Source: Hydrogenovibrio sp. 3SP14C1 (lineage in GTDB: Bacteria > Pseudomonadota > Gammaproteobacteria > Thiomicrospirales > Thiomicrospiraceae). Taken from it: a DNA stretch of 64,000 nucleotides. The stretch is from the NCBI RefSeq assembly GCF_029625905.1, contig NZ_JARTLM010000002.1:1-64000 (forward strand), written 5' to 3'. Under the pieces are notes generated by a model. The model did not search any database. It had not been told where the DNA came from and was given only the letters and a program-made list of their open reading frames with translations. Below are positions 15,211-23,988 of this stretch, piece after piece (positions within the stretch are counted from its first letter, which is position 1; every line of letters starts with the position of its first letter). The position numbers and the translations under genes are program-made.

Positions 15211-16419
15211 TTATTCCATTTCGATATAAGCGCCTTCCTTAATCAAGCTTTCCACATCTTTCGGATCAACCTTATAAGCTGTTGCAATCTTACCGTCCCG
15301 CTTCACTGCCACCTTGAGTAAGCCAGTTTTGGTTTTGATCAAGTACAACACCGTCTTATTATTTTTATCCCAAAGAATACGATCAGGCTCTTCGAGAAAG
15401 AACGGAAGATCATTCCACTGGGTATAATCAAGCGAGTTGCCTTGCTCATCATGGCGGTATGATTTTTTGCCAACAATTAAACGGTCTTCTAAGCGAACTA
15501 ATCCGCTTTGAGATTCTTGTGTTTGTTTTGCGACAAACCCTAACACTGAAGTTTGCATTGCAATCACGCTGATCTCTCGTCCTTTGGTCAGGTCATCATC
15601 ATGCACCTTTTCAAGCCAGCTTTGATAATGGGTGCGACGAATATTAGATTTCAACACTTGATCAGCCAGGCCTGGCGATTTTCGGTATAGATGCTCGTCC
15701 AGTGACTTCAATCGAGCGATACCCGGATTATAGTCCCAACCAGGGTCAATGCCTTGCGGTACCTTTAACACCTCGCCTGTGCGCTCGTTTACCCAATCAC
15801 GATATTGAATATGCGGATCTTCGGTAACACCACCAAGACGTTTGGCTTCCGCTGCGCTGATCTGACGAACACGACACTTGCATCCCCATCCATTAGGCGG
15901 GTAGTGCGTTTGCCAGAACGGGTGGTCGATCGGCAATATAATACGACTCCAATTGACATGTTCTTCACGGTGGTTTTCAGAAGGACCTAGTTCATATATC
16001 AAATAAGGCAAAGCTTGCTTGGTGCGCTGAGCGCGTTCGAACTGTCCGGCAGCACGGGCGGTGCGCATATTTGTGCGGTAGATTTTACGTAATCGCCGTG
16101 GCGAACCTAGCTGAACATCTCGCAACTCTCCAGTCAAAGGGTCGGTTTTATCTTGCCGTCCCCACCAACCAAGATTTATTAATGTCGGTTTGATATTGCG
16201 TTGAAATTCTGTAAACGTCTGTCCTTGAGCAATCGCTTTTTGTGTAGCTAATTTAATCGCCTCGAGCACATCAAATTCCATCGCCTTGGCAACAGTGAAA
16301 GCGATGGCATGCTCTTCCTGCCATACGTCTTTCCAATCAAACGAGGGCTGGATGCCTTTCGCCTTAAACCACCTTAATGCTTCTGCTGGCTTTGGCGGCT
16401 GATTGTACTTAACCGACAT
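15211..16419 (-). CDS. Head morphogenesis protein MuF with C-terminal nuclease-like domain
   Basis: 402 residues. Residues 1-230 are a Mu gpF/SPP1 gp7 minor head protein: YNQPPKPAEALRWFKAKG, WQEEHAIAFTVAKAME, RTNMRTARAAGQFERAQ, HYPPNGWGCKCRVRQIS. The rest is an extension that ends ILWDKNNKTVLYLIKTKTG, then LLKVAVKRDGKIATAYKVD, the pattern of PBECR (Barnase-EndoU-ColicinE5/D-RelE type) nuclease domains known to be fused to MuF. The ATG at 16419 has GAGG 8 bases upstream. It overlaps the portal gene by 11 bases. If a toxin is packaged it could act on host RNA after injection; no immunity gene is identified. Confidence 0.85.
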   Translation of the reverse strand: MSVKYNQPPKPAEALRWFKAKGIQPSFDWKDVWQEEHAIAFTVAKAMEFDVLEAIKLATQKAIAQGQTFTEFQRNIKPTLINLGWWGRQDKTDPLTGELRDVQLGSPRRLRKIYRTNMRTARAAGQFERAQRTKQALPYLIYELGPSENHREEHVNWSRIILPIDHPFWQTHYPPNGWGCKCRVRQISAAEAKRLGGVTEDPHIQYRDWVNERTGEVLKVPQGIDPGWDYNPGIARLKSLDEHLYRKSPGLADQVLKSNIRRTHYQSWLEKVHDDDLTKGREISVIAMQTSVLGFVAKQTQESQSGLVRLEDRLIVGKKSYRHDEQGNSLDYTQWNDLPFFLEEPDRILWDKNNKTVLYLIKTKTGLLKVAVKRDGKIATAYKVDPKDVESLIKEGAYIEME

Positions 16420-17992
16420 CGCCAACACCTCGAGCTTTGAATAGCTGCTCGGCCAGTGTCAAAATCAACTTGTTACCATCTACCTGATCGGCCATGCCTG
16501 GTAACTGTCTTAAAAAATCGTCATAATCTTTTGACTCAGACAAGAGTTTTACAATCGGATCAACCACTGGATCAATCTGTGGTTGCCATTCCTGCATGGC
16601 TTCCTGTTCCAATTCGTCCAGATCATCGTCTACTGTCACAACTCCTTGTTCCGCATTGATGGCTTTTGTCTGGCAAGTAGAACAACCACACGGCTTCTGA
16701 TGGTTCATGGCAGGGTCTGGTACTGGTGCTTCAGACTGGCGGTCGATCGCAACAAATAAATCCTCACCTTCTTTTGGCTCAGGAATGCCAAGCTTTGTTC
16801 TTACGGCTGATTGTCCTACTCTGAACCCATGCGGTAATAGCACTTCCAATGCTTTGATTAAAGTGTCTCTATCTTCAGCTTCAGGGAGTTCAAACTTCAC
16901 TATCGGGTAAAACTCCTGGACACCGAAGTTCAAGTCGATGAACGGTTTAATCACATCACGATTAACCGTGCTTCCAAGTTGCTTTAAATCTGACTCAAGA
17001 ATGTCTAATCGCACATCATTGTGTACATTTGCCTGTGCCTGGCTGCTACCGTCATCGGTTGTCATTGTTTGACCGATGACCGCTTTTGAAATTTGCTTAT
17101 CAAGATATTTTGCCAGGCGTTCAAACGTATCGTTTGAACCGGATTTACGGCCGTCTTCAAACTCTATTTTCATTGAGTCTGGGATAACGGCCGCTGCATC
17201 GGTTCCAATATTGGCCACCGCGTTGATCAAGGTAGCGATGTCACTCTCTGTGGCATTGGCACCATGCTTGCCAATACGAATCGGCATTCCGAATACTTCT
17301 GCAAACGCCATCCAATCCGTGATAGTGAATTGTTTACACATATACGTAATGGCGGCCAACCTAGCCAGACCACCACGGATTGGGATGCCTGATTTCAAAC
17401 GGGGGATATGCACGACAAATTTATAAGGTTCAAGCGATAGGCCGTTTACCATGTCTTTTTCATCGCGTAATCGCAATTCAAAAGCATTGTCCTGGGGAAA
17501 TTGAAAAAAGCGAGGATCTCGCCATTTGTATTGATTTGGCCACCACATTTGGCCACGACGCCAAATAATCTCTGAAACGGCATACCCTTTACCTAAACCA
17601 TCAACACAGTTCTGAACTAACTCGCTAAATGATTCATGCTTGACCAGTTTGCTTACAGTCTCAGCCATTTCGATATCGACCTTGTCTTCACTAGCGGCTT
17701 CAACCGATGGAGCAATCCCTTCAATTGCACGCTTACGTGTTCCTAAAACAGAGCCATAATGCGGCTCTGCTTCTTCCATTTCTTCAGCAAGGGTTAGGAA
17801 ATCATAAGCATCGCCTTGATTTGCGTTATGCAGAATCTGAGCGAGTCGCTGCGGTGTTAAACCGGACGCAATAGTATCGGTATTCCAAACCTGACGAATG
17901 CCCGTCATGGAGGCCGTGGCAATTTCTTTCGATAGCTCTTTTAAGCGGATAGGGTCTCCGTTCTGGTCCACAATGTTAGATACTTTTTCCAT
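16409..17992 (-). CDS. Portal protein (Mu gp29, DUF935)
   Basis: 527 residues with the DUF935 pattern: SMTGIRQVWNTDTIASGLTP, EEMEEAEPHYGSVLGTRKRA, WRDPRFFQFPQDN, KFVVHIPRLKSGIPIRGG and AEVFGMPIRIGKHG. The portal is the packaging gate and head-tail vertex. Near residue 440 a Cys cluster (NHQKPCGCSTCQTK) is seen in many homologues and may bind metal. The gene is 10 bases downstream of the large terminase. Confidence 0.92.
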   Translation of the reverse strand: MEKVSNIVDQNGDPIRLKELSKEIATASMTGIRQVWNTDTIASGLTPQRLAQILHNANQGDAYDFLTLAEEMEEAEPHYGSVLGTRKRAIEGIAPSVEAASEDKVDIEMAETVSKLVKHESFSELVQNCVDGLGKGYAVSEIIWRRGQMWWPNQYKWRDPRFFQFPQDNAFELRLRDEKDMVNGLSLEPYKFVVHIPRLKSGIPIRGGLARLAAITYMCKQFTITDWMAFAEVFGMPIRIGKHGANATESDIATLINAVANIGTDAAAVIPDSMKIEFEDGRKSGSNDTFERLAKYLDKQISKAVIGQTMTTDDGSSQAQANVHNDVRLDILESDLKQLGSTVNRDVIKPFIDLNFGVQEFYPIVKFELPEAEDRDTLIKALEVLLPHGFRVGQSAVRTKLGIPEPKEGEDLFVAIDRQSEAPVPDPAMNHQKPCGCSTCQTKAINAEQGVVTVDDDLDELEQEAMQEWQPQIDPVVDPIVKLLSESKDYDDFLRQLPGMADQVDGNKLILTLAEQLFKARGVGDVG

Positions 17993-18002
17993 GCCTAATC
18001 CT

Positions 18003-19562
18003 CTAAATCATTCCACGCCTGAAACCGGCGGTGGTTCTTATTGTTCTAGTAAGCCTGTCTGAATCTTCCTGATATCCTTTAGGAACTGCGTGATAACCGT
18101 ATTCGACAACATCTTCCAAACTTGCTGCATACGCCATCGCAATAGCAATAGCGGCATCTCCATGACGGTCTTTGTTCTGACCAGTTTTGACATCGGGGAT
18201 TTTTGGCACACCCTTGACCAGCTGGATCGCACGCAAATCGTTCAGCACATCAGCATCTTTTGGTAAGCGAATGCCGTCATCTTCAAATGCGGCTTTAAGC
18301 TTTGGCATATTATCTAAATACCAGGCCTGGCTAAGCATAACCTGTTCAACGCGCTGACCGTACTTGTAAGCCGCTTGCTCAGCTAAATATTGGCCGTTAC
18401 CGCGTGCATCGAATTTCAGTGCCATCAAACGCGGTAAACGGTCATTGATGTAATAAACAATTTGTTCTTGGTTCTTAAATGGCAGGTTTTTCAGCTCCAC
18501 TAAAAACGGGATGGAACGCATGAGCTGCTGATTCAGAGCCATGGGAGCCAGTACGGTTAAATCACCGGTGCGCGCAAAGTCTTCCCCGAAGGCGTGCTGC
18601 TCTTTTGGATTAAGTTTTTCCAGTTCTGGGAGAAGATTTTCTTTACACCAATCGTTTATTTCAGCTTCACGTAAATGCTCTGGCCAGGTGTTGAATTCTG
18701 GTGAACCTGTAAACCGAATCACGGGTGCTGGTTGCATTCTGGATTCAATCAACATTCGATTGAGATAAGCGCCACCACCTTGCTTTGGTTCACAATAGTA
18801 TTCTTCTAAAGCATCCTCACGAGTCGCGGTATCTTTGAGCAAACCTTCTTTCCAGACAATCTCTGACTGTTTAGACCACTCCCAACCTTTAATTTGGCAA
18901 ATGCGTTTATAAAGACCATGATCACAAGCATCGTCTAATGTAATCCGGTGAACGGAAAAGCGTTTTTTTCCAGCACGACTGTCTTGAATGATTTCATTAA
19001 ACAGATTGCCCCAACCGTTATGTGTTGAGATTAGGCGAACTTTAGCCCCCCACATTGTCAATGCCAGGGCAGCTTTAAGCACTTCAGCCAATCGATCATG
19101 GAATGCTGCCTCATCGATGGTGACATTCCCCTGACGACCACGCATATTTGATGGATTGGAACTTAACGCCTGAACCTTGAACCCACTTGCAAAGTTAATG
19201 GTGTAAGTCAGGATATCCTTATCTTCGTCTTCTAGGATTTCTTCTTGAATGCTACTGGCTGCTTCATTAAATGCTTCTGCCCACATTGCAGCAGCCGCGA
19301 TAAACTCTTGCGCCATTTCTTTGTTAGAACCAACATAAAAATGATTCGTCCCACCCGCACTTCTTCTTTTAGAAGCCGTTAAAACGGCATCGGATGCTTC
19401 CGCCCAGGTCAACCCTGTACGTCTTGATTTTTCCGCAATTTTGAGAGGGGACTCATCTGCAACCCAATCTTTCTGATATTGCAGCAGCAGTTCATTTTCA
19501 TTGAACTGATATTCATTAATATTATCGTATTGACTTAAATCCAATGTTGATTCTGGAATCAT
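18003..19562 (-). CDS. Terminase large subunit (Mu gp28)
   Basis: 519 residues. The ATPase opens with QKDWVADESPLKIAEKSRRTGLT, where SRRTGLT is the Walker A-like loop of Mu gp28, followed by NVTIDEAAFHDRL (Walker B, DE). The nuclease half contains GEDFARTGDLTVLAPM and LKFDARGNGQYLAEQA, whose Asp residues are candidate metal ligands, and HGDAAIAIAMAY near the end. The motor packages phage DNA from the host junction. It begins at the base where the small subunit ends. Confidence 0.93.
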   Translation of the reverse strand: MIPESTLDLSQYDNINEYQFNENELLLQYQKDWVADESPLKIAEKSRRTGLTWAEASDAVLTASKRRSAGGTNHFYVGSNKEMAQEFIAAAAMWAEAFNEAASSIQEEILEDEDKDILTYTINFASGFKVQALSSNPSNMRGRQGNVTIDEAAFHDRLAEVLKAALALTMWGAKVRLISTHNGWGNLFNEIIQDSRAGKKRFSVHRITLDDACDHGLYKRICQIKGWEWSKQSEIVWKEGLLKDTATREDALEEYYCEPKQGGGAYLNRMLIESRMQPAPVIRFTGSPEFNTWPEHLREAEINDWCKENLLPELEKLNPKEQHAFGEDFARTGDLTVLAPMALNQQLMRSIPFLVELKNLPFKNQEQIVYYINDRLPRLMALKFDARGNGQYLAEQAAYKYGQRVEQVMLSQAWYLDNMPKLKAAFEDDGIRLPKDADVLNDLRAIQLVKGVPKIPDVKTGQNKDRHGDAAIAIAMAYAASLEDVVEYGYHAVPKGYQEDSDRLTRTIRTTAGFRRGMI

Positions 19563-20110
19563 TACGGAATTCCTAAAATGCGATTTTTAATGGCTTTAGC
19601 ACCTTCCTCTGTCAAGCCAAGTTCTTTCGCTGCCTGCCCAACTTGCTCAGCCGCTTCTTCATTTGCTTGTTTGCGAATTTCTTCGTCACGCTTTAAATTT
19701 ACCGTGGCCGATGCTTCAAGGCGTTGGACAGCCAGTGATAACTGTGCCAATACCTTTGGTGAGACCGGCTCTTCTTCGTCTTCAGCCATTTTCATAGTGG
19801 TTTCAAATGCCAGCGTGCGGATGGTTTCGTTTAATAGCTTTCCGACCTCGCCTTGTGGGGCAGAGCCGAGTTTACCGATCCACATCTGTGCCATATCGCG
19901 CGACTCTTGCAGGCGCTTACCCACTTGTGCCATCTTCTGTGCATAACGATTGACTGCGCTTTTCGAGACGGTTTCATGACCAAGTGATGCCAGCACATCA
20001 TTAATCTTTGCAGTGGCTTCCAGCTGGTTGACTCGTGGGTCTCGCAGAAGGGTCTGAAGTTTCTCCAGAATCTCAGGTGGCATTTGTTCGACAGACGATG
20101 GGCGCGCCAT
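19562..20110 (-). CDS. Terminase small subunit (Mu gp27, DUF3486)
   Basis: About 182 residues from ATG 20110, which lies one base behind the preceding stop. N-terminal MARPSSVEQMPPEILEKL and the helix-turn-helix ETVSKSAVNRYAQKM are the DUF3486 signature; coiled, charged helices follow. It recognises the pac site near the phage left end and loads the large subunit. A second, shorter member of the family is at 31637-31954. Confidence 0.88.
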   Translation of the reverse strand: MARPSSVEQMPPEILEKLQTLLRDPRVNQLEATAKINDVLASLGHETVSKSAVNRYAQKMAQVGKRLQESRDMAQMWIGKLGSAPQGEVGKLLNETIRTLAFETTMKMAEDEEEPVSPKVLAQLSLAVQRLEASATVNLKRDEEIRKQANEEAAEQVGQAAKELGLTEEGAKAIKNRILGIP

Positions 20111-20111
20111 G

Positions 20112-20402
20112 TTAAACACCCTTGCGTGCAATGCCGGGCATTTGCGACGCACCATTGGCGACATCTAGTCCGCGCTCAGTCAGTTTTGCGACGGTAAAGC
20201 CGCCAAACTTATCCAGCGCAACCAAGTCTTGTTCTTGCAACCATGCAAATTCGGCCAATACTTTATCTGTGGACAGGGTTTGCCCATAAGCTGCTAGGAT
20301 TTGTTTCATAACGATTTGATTTTGAGCGTAGTCGTTTTCCTTCTCCAGTTGCTCTAGGATCAAGCGTCTCTGATGTTCGGTGTTGTACTGTTCGAAGCTC
20401 AT
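20112..20402 (-). CDS. Mu gp26-like protein
   Basis: A 96-residue protein, EQYNTEHQRRLILEQLEKEN and TDKVLAEFAWLQEQDLV, of the small winged-helix-like group next to gp27 in Mu-like phages. The C-terminal LTERGLDVANGASQMPGI fits this group, annotated in other phages as VpaChn25_0724-type. Role unproven. It overlaps the next gene by 4 bases. Confidence 0.75.
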   Translation of the reverse strand: MSFEQYNTEHQRRLILEQLEKENDYAQNQIVMKQILAAYGQTLSTDKVLAEFAWLQEQDLVALDKFGGFTVAKLTERGLDVANGASQMPGIARKGV

Positions 20403-20779
20403 TTCTTTCCCTCACTCAAAAGATATTGATGAATCAACTTTAATGTTTCATTTTGTGATCTTGATTCGCCAGCCAGTCTGTTTAGCTGATCTGATTGAAC
20501 ATTTATCTTGTCGTAAACACGCTTAAAATCTTCGTGTGTTGGCACATGCTTGTTGTGCTCTTCAATACGCTCAAATCGTTTGTCATGCTCAGACACTTGT
20601 TGACTAAAGTGTTGCTCCAATTTATCAATGCGTCCATCTGTATGCGTTTCCAGTTTGTCTATACGCCCGGTATTGACACGCGATCTGCTGGTCATAAAAA
20701 GATAAAGTGCCAACAAAATTGTGCCGATGAAATTAGCCACTGACATCCAAAACCTCCATGCCTCGTAGTTAATATCCAT
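20399..20779 (-). CDS. Mu gp25-like membrane/coiled-coil protein (DUF2730)
   Basis: 126 residues from ATG 20779 (MDINYEAWRFWMSVANFIGT). One membrane helix (FIGTILLALYLFMTS) is followed by a long coiled coil (RIDKLETHTDGRIDKLEQH). This is the DUF2730 layout. The start lies 11 bases inside the preceding gene, with GAGG ahead of it. Role unknown; it accompanies the lysis-to-packaging block in Mu. Confidence 0.75.
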   Translation of the reverse strand: MDINYEAWRFWMSVANFIGTILLALYLFMTSRSRVNTGRIDKLETHTDGRIDKLEQHFSQQVSEHDKRFERIEEHNKHVPTHEDFKRVYDKINVQSDQLNRLAGESRSQNETLKLIHQYLLSEGKK

Positions 20780-20999
20780 GCTTACCTCGTCTTTCCGATT
20801 TTGTTTGGCAGTCAACGCACCGCAGTGTTGTAGGGTTAAGTTGCAATCTTTGTTGTGGGATTGACTCACCGCAGTCTTCACATTCGCGATACTTTGGAAC
20901 ACTCATTAAGGTCTTTCCTTGACGTCGTGACTGAATCACTGCCAGTGATTGCTGGCGTTGCATTTCTTCAAGCTGCTGTGCGCGATCAATTTCGTCCAT
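20769..20999 (-). CDS. DksA/TraR-type C4 zinc finger protein
   Basis: A 76-residue protein from ATG 20999 (MDEIDRAQQLEEMQRQQ), with CEDCGESIPQQRLQLNPTTLRCVDC as a four-cysteine finger (C-x2-C, then C-x2-C). DksA/TraR proteins bind the secondary channel of RNA polymerase; phage members may retune host transcription. An in-frame start at 21068 would overlap the membrane gene and is not preferred. Confidence 0.85.
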   Translation of the reverse strand: MDEIDRAQQLEEMQRQQSLAVIQSRRQGKTLMSVPKYRECEDCGESIPQQRLQLNPTTLRCVDCQTKSERRGKHGY

Positions 21000-21001
21000 G
21001 C

Positions 21002-21559
21002 TTAACCCCGCTTGATCGGTCTTGAACCAAACCACCAGGTGACCGCCGTTGTCGCCAAGAAGATGCAAGCATTAACAACATCTCTAAGCATGGCTTGCGC
21101 TTCGCTGACATCAAGCCACTGACCGCTGTTCAGCTGCATTAATTGATACGCGATGATCGCCATCAGGATGGCAAAGTAAAGTGTGAGGGTAGGCCGCATC
21201 AATCCGCGTATTGCATCCACAAACCCACCGCCGTAAGTCGCTTTATCCATTGCGTAGCTGGATTGAACAAGTGCCATTTCGCCTTGCTCAACATCCGCTG
21301 CTGCTTGGGCTTCGGTTGCCATTCTGTTTTGGCTTGCAACAGCAATATCCCGCTTGGTTTCGGCTTCGACTTCTTTCATGCGCAAGCTATGCTCAAGCGT
21401 CATCTCTTCCTGGTCCAGCTCGCGCATCTGCAACTCAAATGCTTGCTTGGCTTGCTCGGCTTTGTGGTCTGCCCACATCTTTATTCCTGTCCCAAATAGG
21501 CCGAGTATGCCCCCTGATGCCGCTGATCCAATAGCGCCTAAAATTGTTGTAATGTCCAT
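21002..21559 (-). CDS. Membrane protein, possible holin or spanin partner
   Basis: About 185 residues. Residues 1-25 (ILGAIGSAASGGILGLFGTG) form a glycine-rich hydrophobic segment, a long charged helix follows, and two membrane helices close the chain (TLTLYFAILMAIIAYQLM, NACIFLATTAVTWWFG). Its start shares one base with the DUF5675 stop (TGATG). The layout and neighbour fit a lysis role (a holin), but I cannot name a family. Confidence 0.65.
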   Translation of the reverse strand: MDITTILGAIGSAASGGILGLFGTGIKMWADHKAEQAKQAFELQMRELDQEEMTLEHSLRMKEVEAETKRDIAVASQNRMATEAQAAADVEQGEMALVQSSYAMDKATYGGGFVDAIRGLMRPTLTLYFAILMAIIAYQLMQLNSGQWLDVSEAQAMLRDVVNACIFLATTAVTWWFGSRPIKRG

Positions 21560-21981
21560 CAGTAAACCTCCAGATAAAAATCTTGTCTTTGAGTTGCGTT
21601 GTGTAATTTTCTGAGTGCAGCACGGCTGGCAAGGCCAGCGATTTGACCGCCAATCTTTCCGATACGAGAGCTTGGTAAAAAACAACCCCATGAATCTGTT
21701 CGGTAGTTAAGCTCACGATCACCCGCATAGTTGCCGCCGTGAATCAAGATTCCTGTGCGACCTTTAACGCCTGTAATGTGATAAACGTCGTGATATTTTC
21801 CAGAGCCAGAACGGGGCAGATATTTAACAAGGTAGCGTCCACGCGGTATGCGTGAAATATTAGGCTGGTTATCCCGTTCCGGGAGTTCCATCATGTAACA
21901 GACATGCTGCCCGTCACACACCAATGCACCGGGCGTGCCTTGATCGGTTGAACCTGCTCTGTAAAGTCTTAGTGTTTTCAT
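21559..21981 (-). CDS. DUF5675 protein, probable lysis-related enzyme
   Basis: 140 residues with the DUF5675 blocks CYMMELPERDNQPNISRIPRG, TGILIHGGNYAGDRELNYRTDS and WGCFLP. The HGG and WGC pieces resemble the active region of L,D-transpeptidase-like folds, so a peptidoglycan function is plausible. It is the first gene of the late/lysis transcript and has the same upstream element and a similar leader stem as the head operon. Confidence 0.75.
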   Translation of the reverse strand: MKTLRLYRAGSTDQGTPGALVCDGQHVCYMMELPERDNQPNISRIPRGRYLVKYLPRSGSGKYHDVYHITGVKGRTGILIHGGNYAGDRELNYRTDSWGCFLPSSRIGKIGGQIAGLASRAALRKLHNATQRQDFYLEVY

Positions 21982-22136
21982 GCTTCCAGTTTATTGACTG
22001 GCGTATAAGAGTGGATATTAAGCGTTTGATAAGATTTTGAAGGGATAGTTTACAACCATTACAACTTGTCAAATCCTTTGTTTATAAGGGTTTTGAAAGA
22101 TAGTTGTAACAGTTGTAATAGTTGTAGACTTTTTTT
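21982..22136 (-). promoter_or_regulatory. Late promoter-like element and iteron array before the lysis genes
   Basis: The 25-bp element at 22008-22032 is almost the same as that at 13319-13343. In the leader CCAGT and ACTGG (plus 21986-22001) can pair close to the ribosome binding site. Upstream, TTACAAC occurs at 22050-22056 and 22059-22065, and GTTGTAA/G at 22103-22109, 22112-22118 and 22121-22127, all with 9-base spacing. These repeats look like an activator or replication-protein binding array. Confidence 0.5.
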
Positions 22137-23024
22137 CTACAACAATCGGTAGTGAATGGTTTTTCCTTGTTTTTCGCTCTGCCAGTAGATATCTTCAAAC
22201 TGATCAAGGCGGTCACGTGCGCTCTTATCGTCTTTCTTATATCCACTGGCTTCAAGCAACTCGGTTTTATTAATGCCGGGCCGCAGAGCCAAAATGGTTT
22301 TTGTTTGGTTAATAAAGCTTTTGTCTTCGTTGCTTAAACGTGCGGTTTCAATATCGATTGGCATAATACTTAAATCATCTACCTTGATACTCAAAGCGGT
22401 ATCAACTATCGCGGCACGCTCTTTTTTGACTGTTAAAATCCAGCGAATTTCACCTTCCGGCGATTCAATTTTTGTTAACTGATACATGTTGTCGATGGAG
22501 TTTCGAATATTATTCGACCCTTGATAGTTACTGCCGTTCTTGGTGGAGTGATGCAGCACAATAATGGTGGCTCCGGCTTCACGTAGGTTCTTGAGCTTTT
22601 CACCCAGCAGCATGGCTTTGGAGTCATTGTTCACGTCACTAAAATCACGCAAGCTGTCCAATACAATGAAAGTGTTTTTAAAGCGACCCGCGATGGCTTG
22701 CTCTTCCAGTGCCGTTAGCATTTCCAACGGTTGCATAGGAGTTTTTGAACGGTGGACATAACGCAGGTCTTGACAAGACAAGATTAATTTTTTCTCAACA
22801 CCACGTTCTTTAAGCACACTCATAGGATTGTCGTAATCCAGATAAATTACATCCATACCAGATAGAGCCGCGAACTTTGCCAACCCCATTGCCGTAAATG
22901 TTTTTCCGTGGCCGCCGTCAGCATAGATCATGGTGATTAAATGCTTTGGCAAAAAACCATCAATTAAAAATTCAGTTTTCTGGTTAAAGTCTTCAGGGGT
23001 TAATGGGTTTAAAAAATCAAACAT
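22137..23024 (-). CDS. RepA-like hexameric helicase / AAA ATPase
   Basis: 295 residues. Walker A is ADGGHGKT with Lys41; Walker B is NTFIVLDSLRDF; a conserved TIIVLHHSTKNG follows, as in RepA/DnaB-type (AAA_25) helicases of plasmids and phages. The C-terminal part (ALRPGINKTELLEASGYKK) looks like a winged helix. Standard Mu replicates by transposition using host primosome and has no such gene, so this is an added replication function or a regulator. It sits directly behind the Mor-like gene and beside the iteron array. Confidence 0.8.
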   Translation of the reverse strand: MFDFLNPLTPEDFNQKTEFLIDGFLPKHLITMIYADGGHGKTFTAMGLAKFAALSGMDVIYLDYDNPMSVLKERGVEKKLILSCQDLRYVHRSKTPMQPLEMLTALEEQAIAGRFKNTFIVLDSLRDFSDVNNDSKAMLLGEKLKNLREAGATIIVLHHSTKNGSNYQGSNNIRNSIDNMYQLTKIESPEGEIRWILTVKKERAAIVDTALSIKVDDLSIMPIDIETARLSNEDKSFINQTKTILALRPGINKTELLEASGYKKDDKSARDRLDQFEDIYWQSEKQGKTIHYRLL

Positions 23025-23037
23025 GGGTTATAGGTTC

Positions 23038-23466
23038 TCAAAATAATTTAGGTTGCACTTTGTCATGACGGATCTTTCGTTGTGTTGCCAAAACGTTATG
23101 AATACTGACTTCCGATAATTTGTATTTTTTAGACAGTTCCGGAATATTATTACCTGTGAAGTCTTTCCAAATCTGGATGTCACGAATGGCTCGCTCTAGC
23201 TTTTCATTTGACGGCAAATAAAAGTTTCTGCCACCAAAGTGAAAGGCAATTGCCGTGACGATAACGGAGGCTAATTCACTTTTATCTGAACCTTGAATGC
23301 ACGCTTTACGATCAAGCGTCATGCTGATGACATCAAATATTTCGACCAACCGTGCTGGCCAGCGTTGCTTGATGTCTTCAATATCGAGATCATCCGAGTG
23401 CTTGAGTATTTCGTCGATGCTTGCGCTGATTTCATCGCCCAATAAATCCAACTGATTTTCAGACAT
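23038..23466 (-). CDS. Mor-family transcription activator
   Basis: About 142 residues from ATG 23466. The Mor/C domain is clear: ARLVEIFDVISMTLDRK, then FHFGGRNFYLPSNEKLER, DIQIWKDFTGN and the helix-turn-helix IPELSKKYKLSEVSIHNVLA. In Mu, Mor activates the middle promoter and its relative C the late promoters. Only one family member is visible, so it may drive the shared late elements. It overlaps the GemA stop by 8 bases. Confidence 0.92.
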   Translation of the reverse strand: MSENQLDLLGDEISASIDEILKHSDDLDIEDIKQRWPARLVEIFDVISMTLDRKACIQGSDKSELASVIVTAIAFHFGGRNFYLPSNEKLERAIRDIQIWKDFTGNNIPELSKKYKLSEVSIHNVLATQRKIRHDKVQPKLF

Positions 23467-23962
23467 GGTTTTGATCCTCTTTGTCACGTTTATCCAATTC
23501 GCGTTTTTGCCATCTTTTCAATGATTCAATAATCATGCTTGCCTCAGGTGCATCGCAAAATTGCGGGGCTTCGTACTGGCCTTTTGTCATGCGTTTGATG
23601 TAAGCGCGCAGGGCAACTTCTGAGCTATTCTTAACAATTTTTTGTTCAGCCATCTCAATCCAAAGTGCACGAATTTTGTCGCCTTGGCTTTTGCGGGATC
23701 TTTCCATTTCGATCTCGCTTCCTAAAAACGCCACATTATGTGTAGTTGGCTTTCTAGACTTCGGTCCATATTGCTTTTTTCGCTTAGGCTTCCAGCCGAG
23801 TTCTTTCATTCGATGAATCACAGCATGTCGGCCTTGAAAGTCGAGATTTGATGATGATTTAACTCCCGCTACATCCTTCAGCATGGCACGGTAAGCATCG
23901 TCTTCCATGCCTAGGTCTTTCTTTGCGATGTGAATTTGTGCGAGTTCGCTTTGTCTGCTCAT
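23459..23962 (-). CDS. GemA-type regulatory protein (Mu gp16)
   Basis: 167 residues: ELAQIHIAKKDLGMEDDAYRAM, DFQGRHAVIHRMKELGWKP and later IRALWIEMAEQKIV, the DUF1018 (GemA) pattern. GemA in Mu affects host gene expression and DNA supercoiling. It is followed immediately by the Mor-like gene, as in Mu. A strong hairpin lies ahead of it at 23989-24037. Confidence 0.9.
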   Translation of the reverse strand: MSRQSELAQIHIAKKDLGMEDDAYRAMLKDVAGVKSSSNLDFQGRHAVIHRMKELGWKPKRKKQYGPKSRKPTTHNVAFLGSEIEMERSRKSQGDKIRALWIEMAEQKIVKNSSEVALRAYIKRMTKGQYEAPQFCDAPEASMIIESLKRWQKRELDKRDKEDQNHV

Positions 23963-23988
23963 GTCGTTGTCTCTGTTGTCATTTAAAA

